A stretch of DNA of 64,000 nt from Streptomyces sp. RPA4-2 (GTDB taxonomy: Bacteria > Actinomycetota > Actinomycetes > Streptomycetales > Streptomycetaceae), in the NCBI RefSeq assembly GCF_012273515.2, contig NZ_CP050975.2:8494001-8558000 (forward strand), in the 5' to 3' direction. Position 1 is the first letter of the stretch; each line of letters opens with the position of its first letter. The position numbers and the translations under genes were made by a program. A model generated the notes under the pieces. That model was given only the letters and a program-made list of their open reading frames with translations. It did no database searches and had not been told where the DNA came from. Positions 1-8,891 of the stretch are shown here, one piece after another.

Positions 1-465
1 TTCCCTGTGAGGGGCAGGCAAAGGCCTGTCGCTCCAGCGGCCGGACCCTGGAGCGGCAGACTGGCCCACGGCCACTGCGCGCACGCGGACTCACAACTCT
101 GACCACGGACGTGCGGCGATACGCTGGTCGAATCGCGGCAGGTTTGACCTCCACGATCCGCTACGCCGACCACATCGGCACGCGCAGCGGCCGCACTCTG
201 CCCGAGGCCATCCAGCACACCGCGCTGGCAGCCCAGAGCGCGGCGAAGAGCAATCGTGCTTTCCGAGGGTCCCGAGCCGAACCCGGGCGATCAGCCCAGG
301 CGAGGTGCCCCCTTACCTGTCCCACGCCCGGTGGCTCCCTTGTCTGTTGCCGCTGAGTCGAAGCCGGCCATCGGTCCGGCGGCCCACCGGATCGTCGTCG
401 GGATCACGGGATCCTGGGGTCCGGGCGTGGAACCGGCGGACGCGGCCTGCGACGCGCCGATCCGG
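1..465. other. no supported gene
   Basis: No reading frame here has a start, ribosome site and composition that I would trust, and no recognisable protein remnant was found. The stretch lies downstream of the flavoprotein gene that ends at 466 on the minus strand, so it may hold that gene's 3' flank. No clear terminator hairpin was seen. Confidence 0.5.
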
Positions 466-2250
466 TCAGTCGCGCTCCGACAGCGGCGCCCGCCGGGCGG
501 GCTCCCGCTCCAGCGACCTGACGTCGGCCGAGACGCCGTGCATCAACTCGGCGATGGCGGTGGGGATGGGAGGGACGGGCTCGCGCCGCACCCCGGTCGT
601 GGGGGACCACACAAGGTTGACTGTCAGGTCCGGGTCGGCATCGGGGTAGTCGGACCGGTTGTGGCAGCCGCGCGTCTCACGCCGCTCCAGCGCGCACTCG
701 AGTGTCGCGCGAGCGGCGAGAACGGCGGACCTGAGGTTATAGGCGTACGCGAGGTCCTGGAAGCCGCCGATGTCGATGTGCACACCCATGTCCCCCATGC
801 GGGCCTCGATCTCGTCGAGTTCGACGAGCCCGGCGGCCAGACCCGTCTCGTCCCGCACGACACCGGCGCGCTCCGTCATCAGGTGGCGCACCGACCGCAG
901 CAGGGCCCGGACGTTCTGGTCGCCGTCGGCGGCCAGGAGCCGGTCCACGTCCGCCTCCGCGGCACGAACCGTCGCCGGCGACCGTCGCAGGGCGCTGAGT
1001 CCGGCCGAGTACTCCGCGGCGGCCCGGCCGGCGATTCGGCCGTAGACGAGCAGTTCGATCAGCGAGTTCTCCTCCAACCGGCTCGCGCCGTGCAGACCAC
1101 TGGCCGCCTCCCCGATCACGAAGAGTCCGTTGACATCGGTGCCGTGGTCCTCAGGCCGGACCCAGACACCGCCCATGGCGTATTGGGCGGTCGGCGCCAC
1201 CTCGATCGGGTCGCGGGTGATGTCGAGCATCTGCAGGTCCCACAGGGTCTGGTGCACCCGCGGCAGCCGCGACAGTACCGTCTCACGCGGCAGGTGGGAC
1301 AGGTCGAGCCACACACCGCCTGGCCGTGTGCCGCGGCCCTCCTTGATCTCCGTGTAGGACGCCGACGCCACCGTGTCCCGGCTGCAGAGTTCCATCCGCT
1401 CGGCGTCGTAGCGCGTCATGAACCGCTCACCGAGGTTGTTGAGCAGGACGCCACCCTCGTCGCGTGCCGCCTCGCTGACGAGCATGCCGGCCGCGCTCTC
1501 CGGCCTGATCAGCCCGAAGGGGTGGAACTGCACCAGCTCGGGGTCGCGCAACCGGGCGCCCGCCTCGACGGCGAGGCGGAAGGCGTCGCCGGTGTTCTCG
1601 TCGCGACGCGAGGAGGCACGTTTCCAGATGCGCGTGTGCCCTCCGGCCGCGAGGATCACGGAGTCGGCGTGCACGAGGTAGCGCGAGCCGTCGACGAGGT
1701 CGAATCCATAGGCACCGAACACCGTCCCGTCGTCGACCAGCAACCGGGTGACGTACACGCTCGGCAGGACGGGAATGGCGAGTTGCCTCACGCGTTCGCG
1801 GAGCGCTCGCCGCACCTCCGGGCCGGTGCGTTCGTCAGCGAAAACGCTGCGACGGTACGTCTGGTCGTCGAACCCGCGCTCGGCCGGCCCCCCGTGACCC
1901 TGCCGGTCGAGGCGCGTGCCGTAGCGCCCCGCGTCGTGGAAACCCTGCGCGGCACAGCGGGCCACGATCTGTGCGGTGCGTGGGTCGGCCAGCAGTCGGC
2001 CCTCCCACAACGTGTCGGCCGCATGCCGTTCCCACATGTCACCCATGTCGGCGGCGGCCGGCGCCCGCTCGGAACCTCCGGATGCCATCACAGTGTGGAC
2101 ATCCACAGTGTGGACATCGTCGGCGGCGCCTTTGGCCATCGCGATGACCGCGACACCGGCCTCCGCGACTTCGATGGCGGCCTGGAGGCCTGACCCACCG
2201 GCTCCGACCACGAGAACGGACGTGGCGAGCTGATGTCCGAGCGAAGACAT
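466..2250 (-). CDS. FAD-binding fumarate reductase / succinate dehydrogenase-type flavoprotein
   Basis: A 594-residue flavoprotein of the SdhA/FrdA/NadB family, which oxidises or reduces C4 acids through FAD. The N-terminal Rossmann motif GAGGSG is at residues 16-21. A histidine in HTVMASGG (near 52) sits where SdhA/FrdA carry covalent FAD. The substrate and FAD region shows HPFG, AQYAMGG and HGASRLEENSL. The C-terminal helical domain is present and length is normal for the family. No iron-sulfur or membrane-anchor subunit lies beside it, so it may be a soluble reductase or L-aspartate oxidase-like enzyme; the substrate is not decided. It is divergent from the LAL regulator. A 15-bp tandem duplication doubles residues DVHTV (45-54) next to the flavin-binding motif, which could affect function. 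Confidence 0.85.
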   Translation of the reverse strand: MSSLGHQLATSVLVVGAGGSGLQAAIEVAEAGVAVIAMAKGAADDVHTVDVHTVMASGGSERAPAAADMGDMWERHAADTLWEGRLLADPRTAQIVARCAAQGFHDAGRYGTRLDRQGHGGPAERGFDDQTYRRSVFADERTGPEVRRALRERVRQLAIPVLPSVYVTRLLVDDGTVFGAYGFDLVDGSRYLVHADSVILAAGGHTRIWKRASSRRDENTGDAFRLAVEAGARLRDPELVQFHPFGLIRPESAAGMLVSEAARDEGGVLLNNLGERFMTRYDAERMELCSRDTVASASYTEIKEGRGTRPGGVWLDLSHLPRETVLSRLPRVHQTLWDLQMLDITRDPIEVAPTAQYAMGGVWVRPEDHGTDVNGLFVIGEAASGLHGASRLEENSLIELLVYGRIAGRAAAEYSAGLSALRRSPATVRAAEADVDRLLAADGDQNVRALLRSVRHLMTERAGVVRDETGLAAGLVELDEIEARMGDMGVHIDIGGFQDLAYAYNLRSAVLAARATLECALERRETRGCHNRSDYPDADPDLTVNLVWSPTTGVRREPVPPIPTAIAELMHGVSADVRSLEREPARRAPLSERD

Positions 2251-2465
2251 GGGACCTCCAGCGACAGCGGACGGGCAAGATCATAGGTAGTGGTCGACCG
2301 GATCGCGGGCTCGTTTGTGACAGCCTCGGGGGTTTTTCCTGCGTGGAGTCCGTCACAACAATTCGACACAAGGTGTGGGGAGCGGTCCAGGTATCGTTAC
2401 AAGGATCGTTCCGACAATGTTGTGGGTGCCTTTCATCCCTTGATTCGACGAAGGAGCTGCGTCGC
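2251..2465. promoter_or_regulatory. divergent promoter region
   Basis: 215 bp between the minus-strand flavoprotein (start 2250) and the plus-strand LAL regulator (start 2466). Both genes must be driven from here. AAGGAG at 2451-2456 is the ribosome site of the regulator. No operator was clear enough to name. Confidence 0.4.
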
Positions 2466-5279
2466 GTGATCGCCAGCCCGCTCCCCGACCTGGTCGGCCG
2501 GCATCGCGAGTGTGCGGCGCTCGACGACCTGCTGGTCGGCCCTCGTGAAGGTGAGTCCCGAGTACTGGTGGTCCGTGGCGAAGCCGGCATCGGGAAGTCC
2601 GTGCTTCTGAAATACCTCGCCATGCAGGCGTCACGGGTGAAAGTGACCTGGGCGCACGGCATCGAGGCCGACATGGAGCTGCCTTACGCGAGCCTGCACC
2701 AACTGTGCGCACCGTTCCTGCCCGAGCTCGACGAGCTGCCGGAACCCCAGCGCGACGCCCTCCGCGTGGCGTTCGGGATGGCGGCCGGAGATCCGCCCGA
2801 TCGCTTCCTGGTCGGCCTCGCCGTGCTCACTTTGCTCACCCGGGCCTCGGAGTCCCGACCGGTGCTGATTCTGGTCGACGATGCGCAGTGGCTGGACCAG
2901 GTGTCCCTGCAGACCCTGGAGTTCGTGGCGCGGCGACTGCTTGCCGAGGCGGTCGCCATGGCGTTCGCGGTGCGCGACCCTGAGGGACAGACCGCACTCA
3001 ACGGTCTGCCGGCGCTGCGGATCGACGGTCTCGACACCGCCGCGGCCGGAGAGCTCCTCGAGGCCGCCGTCGGCGGGCGGCTGGAGAAGCGTGTCCGGGA
3101 CCGGTTCGTGGCCGAGATGCACGGCAACCCACTCGCGCTGCTCGAATTCTCCCGTGGTCGCAGTGCCGCCGAGTTGGCGTACGGTCTGGACCCGTCGAGT
3201 CACCCGAGCACCCAGGGGCCGGTTGCGAGCCGTATCGAACGGGATTTCGCCAGCCGGCTCGGTTCGCTGCCGGCGGCGACCCGGACACTGCTCCTGATCG
3301 CCGCGGCGGAACCGGTCGGTGACGCGCGCCTGCTGGTCCGCGCAGCCGCCTCTCTCCAGATCACCCTTCAAGCGGGCCCGGCCAAGGCGGCCGGCCTGAT
3401 CGAGTTCGGTGAGTCGGTTCGGTTCCGACATCCGCTGGCCCGTTCGGCGGTCTACCACGGAGCCGAGCCCGAAGAACGCCGAGCGGTACACCGGGCGCTG
3501 GCCGAGGCCACGGACCCGGTCCTGGACCCCGACCGGCGCGCCTGGCACGCCGCCGAGGCCGCCGACGGGCCGGACGAGGAGGTCGCCGCGGGGCTGGAGC
3601 AGGCCGCCGACCGCGCACGGCAGCGCGGTGGCATCGCGGCCGAGGCGGCACTGCTGGAACGCGCGGCCGAGGTGACACCGGACCCGCGGCCGCGGGGGCG
3701 CCGAGCCCTCGCGGCCGCCGAGGCGCACTTCTCGGCCGCCGCGCCCGACCGGGCCACGGAGCTGGCGACGGTGGCCGAACTGTGCCCCCTGAGCCCCCTG
3801 GACCGTGCCCGCCTGGCGCGGCTGCGGGCCAGGATCCTCTTCGCCCGCAGCCGCAGCGACGAGGCGGCACCTCTGCTCCTCGATGCCGCGGCGCAGTTCA
3901 CCGCCGCCGGGTCGCCCCTGGCGCGGGAGACGTACCTGGAGGCGATCAGCGCGACCATCTTCGCGGACCGGGTCCACGGTCCCACAGGTGCCCGCGCTGC
4001 CGCGATCGCGGCCCGCGGGTCCGGGGCCCCGCCTTCGGGCTCCAAGGCCGCCGACCTCCTCCTGGATGGTGTGGCCGCACTCCTCGCGGACGGGTACGAG
4101 GCCGGTGTCCCGGCACTGCGCCGCGCGCTGGAGCCGCTCGCGGACGAGGAGCTCGACACCCGGGAGGCGACCATGCGCTGGCTCCTGCTGGCCCCGGTCG
4201 CGCTGGAGGCGTTCATCCACTACGCCTGGGACCTGCACGCGTGGGACACGCTGGCGAGTCGCGCGGTGCGCCTGGCCCGTGACATCGGAGCGCTCGGCGC
4301 GCTGCCACCGGCTCTCATCTACCTCGGCGGCGTGCACATCCACCACGGCGACTTCGCCGAGGCGGCCAGGATGATCGACGAAGCCGACGCGCTCGCCGCC
4401 GCGACCGGCCACGCCCCGCACAAGTACGCGACGCTGGTCCTGGCCGCGTGGCGAGGCGAGGCGGACGTCGCCGCCGGCATCATCGAAGAAGCCAGGCAGA
4501 GCGCCGAACAACAGGGTGAGGTGTCCCTGTTGGGCGCCATGGGCTACATCCAAGGCGTCCTGTTCAACGGCCTGGCACGCTACGAGGAGGCCCTGGAGGC
4601 CGCTCGCACGGGCGTCGAGCACGATGGATTCAACTTCACCGGCCTGTCGCTGGTCGAACACGTCGAGGCCGCCACCCGGTGCGGTCAACTCGACCAGGCC
4701 CGCGCCTCGCTGGCCCGGCTGGTCGAACTCACCCGTGCCGCCGACTCCGGATGGGCTCGTGGCGCCAGCGCCCGCAGCCAGGCTCTCCTTGCCGACGGTG
4801 ACGAGGCCGATCGTCTGTACCGGACCGCGATCGAGGAGTTCGGCCGCGGCGGTGTGACCGTGGAGGTGGCACGCACCCACCTGCTGTACGGCGAGTGGCT
4901 GCGCCGCAGCCAGCGCCGGTCGCTGGCCCGGGAGCACCTGCGCACGGCGCACTCGATGTTCGACGGAATGCGGGCACACGCGTTCGCCGAGCGGGCTCGC
5001 CGCGAGCTGCTCGCCACCGGCGAGCACGTCAGGGCGCGGGAGACCAAGCCGACGAGCGCTCTCACCCCCCAGGAGTCGCAGGTCGCGACGCTGGCCGCCG
5101 ACGGCATGACGAACGCGAGGATCGGCGCGGAGCTGTTCATCAGCCCCCACACCGTGGAGTGGCACCTACGGAAGGTGTACACAAAGCTCGGGATCAACTC
5201 ACGTCGCGCGCTGCCGGGTACCCTCGCGAGCACCCTGGCCACGGACACCAGGGACGAGGGCCCGGTGTCGGCGGGCTGA
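2466..5279 (+). CDS. LAL-type LuxR family transcriptional regulator with AAA ATPase domain
   Basis: A 937-residue regulator of the large ATP-binding LuxR (LAL) class. The Walker A motif GEAGIGKS is at residues 38-45 and a Walker B-like LILVDDAQWLD follows about 95 residues later. The middle is a long alanine-rich helical (TPR-like) array. The C-terminus has a LuxR helix-turn-helix (LTPQESQVATLA, then NARIGAELFISPHTVEWHL). GTG 2466 was chosen because AAGGAG sits 9 nt upstream; the frame is open further upstream to 2343 but without a ribosome site. LAL proteins often activate neighbouring metabolic or antibiotic genes. The divergent flavoprotein is the nearest candidate target, by inference only. 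Confidence 0.9.
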   Translation: MIASPLPDLVGRHRECAALDDLLVGPREGESRVLVVRGEAGIGKSVLLKYLAMQASRVKVTWAHGIEADMELPYASLHQLCAPFLPELDELPEPQRDALRVAFGMAAGDPPDRFLVGLAVLTLLTRASESRPVLILVDDAQWLDQVSLQTLEFVARRLLAEAVAMAFAVRDPEGQTALNGLPALRIDGLDTAAAGELLEAAVGGRLEKRVRDRFVAEMHGNPLALLEFSRGRSAAELAYGLDPSSHPSTQGPVASRIERDFASRLGSLPAATRTLLLIAAAEPVGDARLLVRAAASLQITLQAGPAKAAGLIEFGESVRFRHPLARSAVYHGAEPEERRAVHRALAEATDPVLDPDRRAWHAAEAADGPDEEVAAGLEQAADRARQRGGIAAEAALLERAAEVTPDPRPRGRRALAAAEAHFSAAAPDRATELATVAELCPLSPLDRARLARLRARILFARSRSDEAAPLLLDAAAQFTAAGSPLARETYLEAISATIFADRVHGPTGARAAAIAARGSGAPPSGSKAADLLLDGVAALLADGYEAGVPALRRALEPLADEELDTREATMRWLLLAPVALEAFIHYAWDLHAWDTLASRAVRLARDIGALGALPPALIYLGGVHIHHGDFAEAARMIDEADALAAATGHAPHKYATLVLAAWRGEADVAAGIIEEARQSAEQQGEVSLLGAMGYIQGVLFNGLARYEEALEAARTGVEHDGFNFTGLSLVEHVEAATRCGQLDQARASLARLVELTRAADSGWARGASARSQALLADGDEADRLYRTAIEEFGRGGVTVEVARTHLLYGEWLRRSQRRSLAREHLRTAHSMFDGMRAHAFAERARRELLATGEHVRARETKPTSALTPQESQVATLAADGMTNARIGAELFISPHTVEWHLRKVYTKLGINSRRALPGTLASTLATDTRDEGPVSAG

Positions 5280-5280
5280 G

Positions 5281-5352
5281 GGCCGGGGCCGGGACCCCCG
5301 GGACCCCCGGGACCCTGGGACCCCCGGGACCCCGGGAACCCCGGGGGTCCCC
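5281..5352. repeat. short tandem GGGACCCCC-type repeats
   Basis: Just after the LAL stop codon, about six imperfect copies of a 9-10 bp unit (GGGACCCCC with small changes) run head to tail. Because the unit is nearly self-complementary, the transcript can fold into a very stable hairpin, so the array may act as a terminator before the sigma factor gene. Confidence 0.6.
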
Positions 5353-5454
5353 ACGGACTCGACCACGGGCTACAAGGGCGCGGTGCGGGAGGCTGCGGAC
5401 CGAGGGTGGACCCATCGCCCCAGAGGGGTGCCTGTCCACGAAGAGGAGTCCCCG

Positions 5455-6189
5455 ATGTCCGCACCCAGCCCGGAGACGACGACGCCGGCCCAACCCCCGG
5501 TCGCCCGGTCGGACGAGGACGGCCTGTCCCACGCCCTCGAGATTTTCCTGGCCCAGCGGACACGGCTGTTCCGCATCGCCTACCGCATTCTCGGAGATGC
5601 CTCGAGAGCGGAAGACGTGGTACAGGAGGCGTGGTTGCGCTGGCAGCTCACCCACCGCGCCACGATCGAGAATCCGGCCGCGTTCCTGACCACGGCCACG
5701 ACCCGTCTGGCGATCAACGTCATCCAGTCGGGGTGGCACCGCCACGAGACCCCGGCCGAATGGCAGTCGGCCGACATCGGCGACCCGTCCGCCCCGGATC
5801 CCGTGCAGCGTGCCGAGCAGGCCGCGGCGCTCGAGGCGGCCCTGGCCCTGCTCATGGCGAGACTGACGCCGGATCGAGTGACCGCCTACGTGCTGCGGAA
5901 GGGTTTCGGCTACGCCTATGCCGAACTCGCGGAGTTGCTGCGGATCAACGCCCCGCACGCGCGCGTGGTGGTCCACCGCGCGCAGGCCCGTCTCGAATGC
6001 GACCGCGAGCGGCCAGTCGCCGCTGACGCGCACCGTCGCCTCGTCACCGCGTTCCGGACCGCGGCCGGCACGGGGGACATGGAGGACCTCGTGCGGCTTC
6101 TCGTCTCCGAGGGCCGTGTTCACCGCTTGGTACCGTCGGCCCACCGATCCCCTGATCCGGCTCACCTGCCCGCCCGGCACGCCGCGTGA
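5455..6189 (+). CDS. ECF sigma factor, SigJ-like, C-terminally truncated
   Basis: A 244-residue extracytoplasmic-function sigma factor. Region 2 (RLFRIAYRILGDASRAEDVVQEAWLRW) and region 4 (AYVLRKGFGYAYAELAELL) are visible and complete. ATG 5455 follows GAAGAGGAG with good spacing. SigJ/ECF41-type proteins normally continue into a SnoaL-like domain of about 100 residues; here the frame starts it (TGDMEDLVRLL) and then runs out in unrelated sequence. The DGGGKV motif seen in the relative at 18917-19798 is missing. Either a frameshift removed the regulatory domain or this is a short variant. In ECF41 proteins the C-terminal domain modulates activity, so its loss could alter regulation. Confidence 0.75.
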   Translation: MSAPSPETTTPAQPPVARSDEDGLSHALEIFLAQRTRLFRIAYRILGDASRAEDVVQEAWLRWQLTHRATIENPAAFLTTATTRLAINVIQSGWHRHETPAEWQSADIGDPSAPDPVQRAEQAAALEAALALLMARLTPDRVTAYVLRKGFGYAYAELAELLRINAPHARVVVHRAQARLECDRERPVAADAHRRLVTAFRTAAGTGDMEDLVRLLVSEGRVHRLVPSAHRSPDPAHLPARHAA

Positions 6190-6747
6190 GAGCAGGCGGC
6201 ACGACGGACGGGGCACTCGGCTCGGCGAGCGTGCGGTGCGCACGGCAAGGCGCCGGCGGGGGGAGAGAGAAGCGGCTCGTGCCCACGGAGGCGTGCCGCG
6301 CGGCACGCCGAAACGGTGCCTGCCGAAGATGTGGCACCGCCTGGCCGCCCAGGGCGAACCGGCCTTGAACAGGTCCGGTGGCTACGAGCTGAACGCGCCG
6401 GCCCGTCGCCCGGACGCCGACGACCACCGGAGCCTCGGGCGTCGCGGTCGTCCACCCACCGTGTCGAGGTCACCCAGCCGGTGGCCACGTCGGAGAAATC
6501 CTGAGGAGACGTGAAGGTCAGGATCGTCGAACAGGAGTCGCAGCGAGGCGAACGCTCGGGATCGGCTGTGGCTCTGTCGAACGCGGTACTCGTGAGACAA
6601 GGGCACCAAGGTTGTCACAACGATGAAGCCGGTCTTGTCTACATGATGCAGACAAGCGGCGGCCGCTCGCTCGCTGCAGTTTCCTGCCGACGTGTCGTTC
6701 CGGCAGGAGGCCGTCGGACGCCGCGGACAGCAGGGAGGCCATCGCCC
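6190..6747. other. non-coding stretch with a MarR operator candidate
   Basis: No supported gene in 558 bp. The first part may contain scrambled remains of the missing SnoaL-like domain of the preceding sigma factor, but I could not read any. The last 120 bp hold an inverted repeat (see 6634-6656) and the ribosome site of the MarR gene. Confidence 0.5.
6634..6656. promoter_or_regulatory. inverted repeat, candidate MarR autoregulatory operator
   Basis: CTTGTCT (6634-6640) and AGACAAG (6650-6656) form a perfect inverted repeat with a 9-bp spacer, about 92 bp upstream of the MarR start. MarR regulators commonly bind such palindromes in their own promoters. Assignment is by position and symmetry only. 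Confidence 0.45.
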
Positions 6748-7230
6748 ATGAGTGACGATGCCACGTTGATCACGCAGTGGAACAGGCTGAGCCGTGTCCA
6801 TCGTCGGATCGAGGCCCAGATGGAGCGACGCCTTCATCAGCATCTGGGCCTGGGAGTGAGCGAGTTCTACGCCCTTCAGACCCTGCGGGAGGGCGTGCGG
6901 GCCGGTACAGGCCTGCTTTACCTCAACGACCTGGCAGACGGGATAGGGCTGAGCCAGTCCGCTACCAGCCGTCTTGTGACCCGCCTGCGCGACCGCGGCC
7001 TGATCACCACGCACACCTCGCCGCACGACCGTAGGAGCGTCGAGATCGAACTCACCGCCCTCGCACACGACGTGCTGCAGTTGGGTTCACCGCTTCTCCA
7101 GCAGGCGGTCGAGGAGGTCGTACGGCAACTCGGTGCCGACAACAGCGACGAAGATCTGCTCCGGTACCTCAGGGGGAGCAGGGACGACCCGACTGCTCAA
7201 CCGGACGACCGACAAGTACCCGCACATTGA
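6748..7230 (+). CDS. MarR family transcriptional regulator
   Basis: A 160-residue winged-helix regulator. The helix-turn-helix reads LNDLADGIGLSQSATSRLVTRLRDRGLI and the wing contains HDRRSVEIELT, both typical of MarR. ATG 6748 follows AGGGAGG (6732-6738). MarR proteins are homodimeric repressors relieved by small phenolic or oxidative ligands; nothing here identifies the ligand. An inverted repeat upstream may be its own operator. A target among the neighbours cannot be deduced: the next genes are an ArsR regulator and an SDR oxidoreductase on the same strand. Confidence 0.85.
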   Translation: MSDDATLITQWNRLSRVHRRIEAQMERRLHQHLGLGVSEFYALQTLREGVRAGTGLLYLNDLADGIGLSQSATSRLVTRLRDRGLITTHTSPHDRRSVEIELTALAHDVLQLGSPLLQQAVEEVVRQLGADNSDEDLLRYLRGSRDDPTAQPDDRQVPAH

Positions 7231-7466
7231 GGGGCTGCGGCCCGGTTGTGCGTCGCCCCCGCAGAGGGGTCTCCTGAGCCGGTTCGTCTGAAGCGCTTGG
7301 CTCACCGCGTGGGGGTGCTGGTCGTCACGCACCGGGGAGGTGGGACTCGGCGGGACACACACCGTTGTGCGACACGGCGGTGCGCAGGCCCCGAAGGCGG
7401 CGGCCGGAGCCGCGTCCCGGTCACCGTGGCGTCCGGGCGCGTTCGCACCGCGAAGTTCGACGCGTG

Positions 7467-7478
7467 CCGAACGTTCGG
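7467..7478. promoter_or_regulatory. 12-bp perfect palindrome ahead of the ArsR gene
   Basis: CCGAACGTTCGG is a perfect palindrome ending 4 bp before the ArsR ATG at 7483. It overlaps any promoter or ribosome site, which is where an autorepressor would bind. No convincing Shine-Dalgarno precedes the ATG, so the transcript may be nearly leaderless. Confidence 0.4.
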
Positions 7479-7482
7479 TAGC

Positions 7483-7839
7483 ATGGCCGGCATGCCGGAC
7501 CACTCGTCACCTGCCGACAGCGACATCACCCTGCCGCGCCTGCTGGGAGCGTTGGGTGATCCGACACGGCTGGGGATCGTCCGGATCCTGTCCGACGGCG
7601 CCGAACGAGGGTGGGGGCGGTTCAGCGCTCCCGTCGCCAAGTCCACGCTCAGTCATCATCTGAAGATGCTGCGCGAGGCGGGTGTCACGCAGACCCGGCA
7701 GGAGGGCACGCGCTGCTATGTGAGGCTGCGACGTGACGCCCTTGAGGCCCGTTTCCCCGGCCTCTTGCCGGCGCTGCTGTCCGCCGCTGCCGCCGACGGC
7801 ACCGGAGGGCATGTCACCGAGCGCGACGAGACGACGTAA
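7483..7839 (+). CDS. ArsR/SmtB family helix-turn-helix regulator
   Basis: A 118-residue winged-helix protein. LLGALGDPTRLGIVRIL at the N-terminus and KSTLSHHLKMLREAGVTQTRQEGTRCYVRLR in the middle are the classic ArsR signature and recognition helix. No CxC metal motif is present, so it belongs to the non-metal subgroup common in Streptomyces that controls neighbouring oxidoreductases or transporters. ATG 7492 is a second possible start. It lies 284 bp upstream of the SDR gene in the same direction, which makes that gene a plausible target. Confidence 0.85.
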   Translation: MAGMPDHSSPADSDITLPRLLGALGDPTRLGIVRILSDGAERGWGRFSAPVAKSTLSHHLKMLREAGVTQTRQEGTRCYVRLRRDALEARFPGLLPALLSAAAADGTGGHVTERDETT

Positions 7840-7873
7840 CCCGTTCCTGCTCGGCCCCATGCGCGATGATCTG

Positions 7874-7910
7874 TGAGCCCCGGGCGGCGACCTGCCGCCG
7901 CGGGGCCCCT
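7874..7910 (+). terminator. GC-rich hairpin after the ArsR gene
   Basis: About 35 bp past the stop codon, AGCCCCGGGCGGC and GCCGCCGCGGGGC form an imperfect GC-rich stem around a short loop. Position and strength suit a Streptomyces terminator, which needs no U tract. Confidence 0.4.
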
Positions 7911-8085
7911 TGACGCGTGCCGCTGCCACAGGGGCGGGCCCCTTCCCTGCCGCACGCCGCGCACCGTGAGCACAACATACGGTTGAAAGCACACGTTGGT
8001 TTGCGTGGATCGCCGTTGCCGTATCTGCCAAGGATGTCATCTCCGGTACTTCCGTGTTTGACGCGACCACAGTGTCTGGCCATAG

Positions 8086-8105
8086 TGTTCTATGTACAAC
8101 GAACA
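8086..8105. promoter_or_regulatory. TGTTC-N10-GAACA inverted repeat before the SDR gene
   Basis: TGTTC (8086-8090) and GAACA (8101-8105) are symmetric and sit directly upstream of the AAGGAG ribosome site (8112-8117) of the SDR gene. Candidate operator for the upstream ArsR or MarR regulator; inference from position only. Confidence 0.35.
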
Positions 8106-8123
8106 TCGAACAAGGAGTCCTTG

Positions 8124-8891
8124 ATGTCCGCGAACTCCCCCGACCAGGCCTTCTCAGGCCACGTCGCGATCGTCACCGGTGCCGGGACCGGTATCGGCCG
8201 GGCCACGGCCGTCGCCTTCGCCGAGGCAGGCGCACACGTACTCGGCGTGGGCCGCCGTGAGCAACCGCTGAAGGAGACCGCTGCGGCCCATGCCGACATC
8301 GAGGTCCTGGCGATCGACGTGTGTGCCGACGGGGCACCCGCCAAGGTCGTCAGTGCCGCCGTGGAGCGGTGGGGACGGCTCGACCATCTGATCAACAACG
8401 CCGGTGCGACGGCGGTCATGCCACTGGCGGAGACCGACAAGCAGACGATCGTCGATCTGCTCGCGCTCAACGTCGTCGCGCCCAGCCTCCTGGCGCATGA
8501 GGCCCTGCCGCACCTGCGGAGGACCTCCGGCACCATCATCAACCTCTCCAGCACCTACGGGCACCGTCCCATGGCGGGTGGCGCGCACTATTCGGCCACC
8601 AAGGCCGCCGTCGAACAGATGACGCGAAGCTGGGCCCTGGAACTCGCAGGTGACGGTGTTCGCGTCAACTCCGTGGCTCCCGGCCCCACCCGCACCGACG
8701 TCATGCTGCACGCGGGTTACACTCCCGAGGCCGCCGACGACATGTACGCCTATGAGCGCGAGCGCATCCCCACCCGCCGCATCGCGGACGCGGAAGAGAT
8801 GGCTCACTGGATCCTTCGGATGGCCGACCCGGCAGGGCGCCATGCGACCGGTCAGGTGATCACCGTCGACGGCGGGCTGGAACTCATCTGA
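8124..8891 (+). CDS. SDR family NAD(P)-dependent oxidoreductase
   Basis: A 255-residue classical short-chain dehydrogenase/reductase. The cofactor motif TGAGTGIG is at residues 18-25, followed by NNAG, the catalytic Ser in INLSSTYG and Tyr-X3-Lys in YSATK, then PGPTRTD and the C-terminal GQVITVDGGLEL. All catalytic residues are in place. ATG 8124 has AAGGAG 6 nt upstream. Classical SDRs act on alcohols or ketones; this substrate is unknown. The gene is monocistronic and follows an ArsR regulator. Confidence 0.9.
   Translation: MSANSPDQAFSGHVAIVTGAGTGIGRATAVAFAEAGAHVLGVGRREQPLKETAAAHADIEVLAIDVCADGAPAKVVSAAVERWGRLDHLINNAGATAVMPLAETDKQTIVDLLALNVVAPSLLAHEALPHLRRTSGTIINLSSTYGHRPMAGGAHYSATKAAVEQMTRSWALELAGDGVRVNSVAPGPTRTDVMLHAGYTPEAADDMYAYERERIPTRRIADAEEMAHWILRMADPAGRHATGQVITVDGGLELI

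Noticed and set aside
256..2193. 645-codon frame antisense to the flavoprotein
   Set aside because: Same GC-bias effect. Composition is Arg/Gly/Pro-rich without motifs, while the minus strand encodes an FAD enzyme.
2631..5165. Very long open frame antisense to the LAL regulator
   Set aside because: GC-rich Streptomyces genes leave long open antisense frames. No ribosome site, no family motif, and the opposite strand is a clear LuxR-type regulator.
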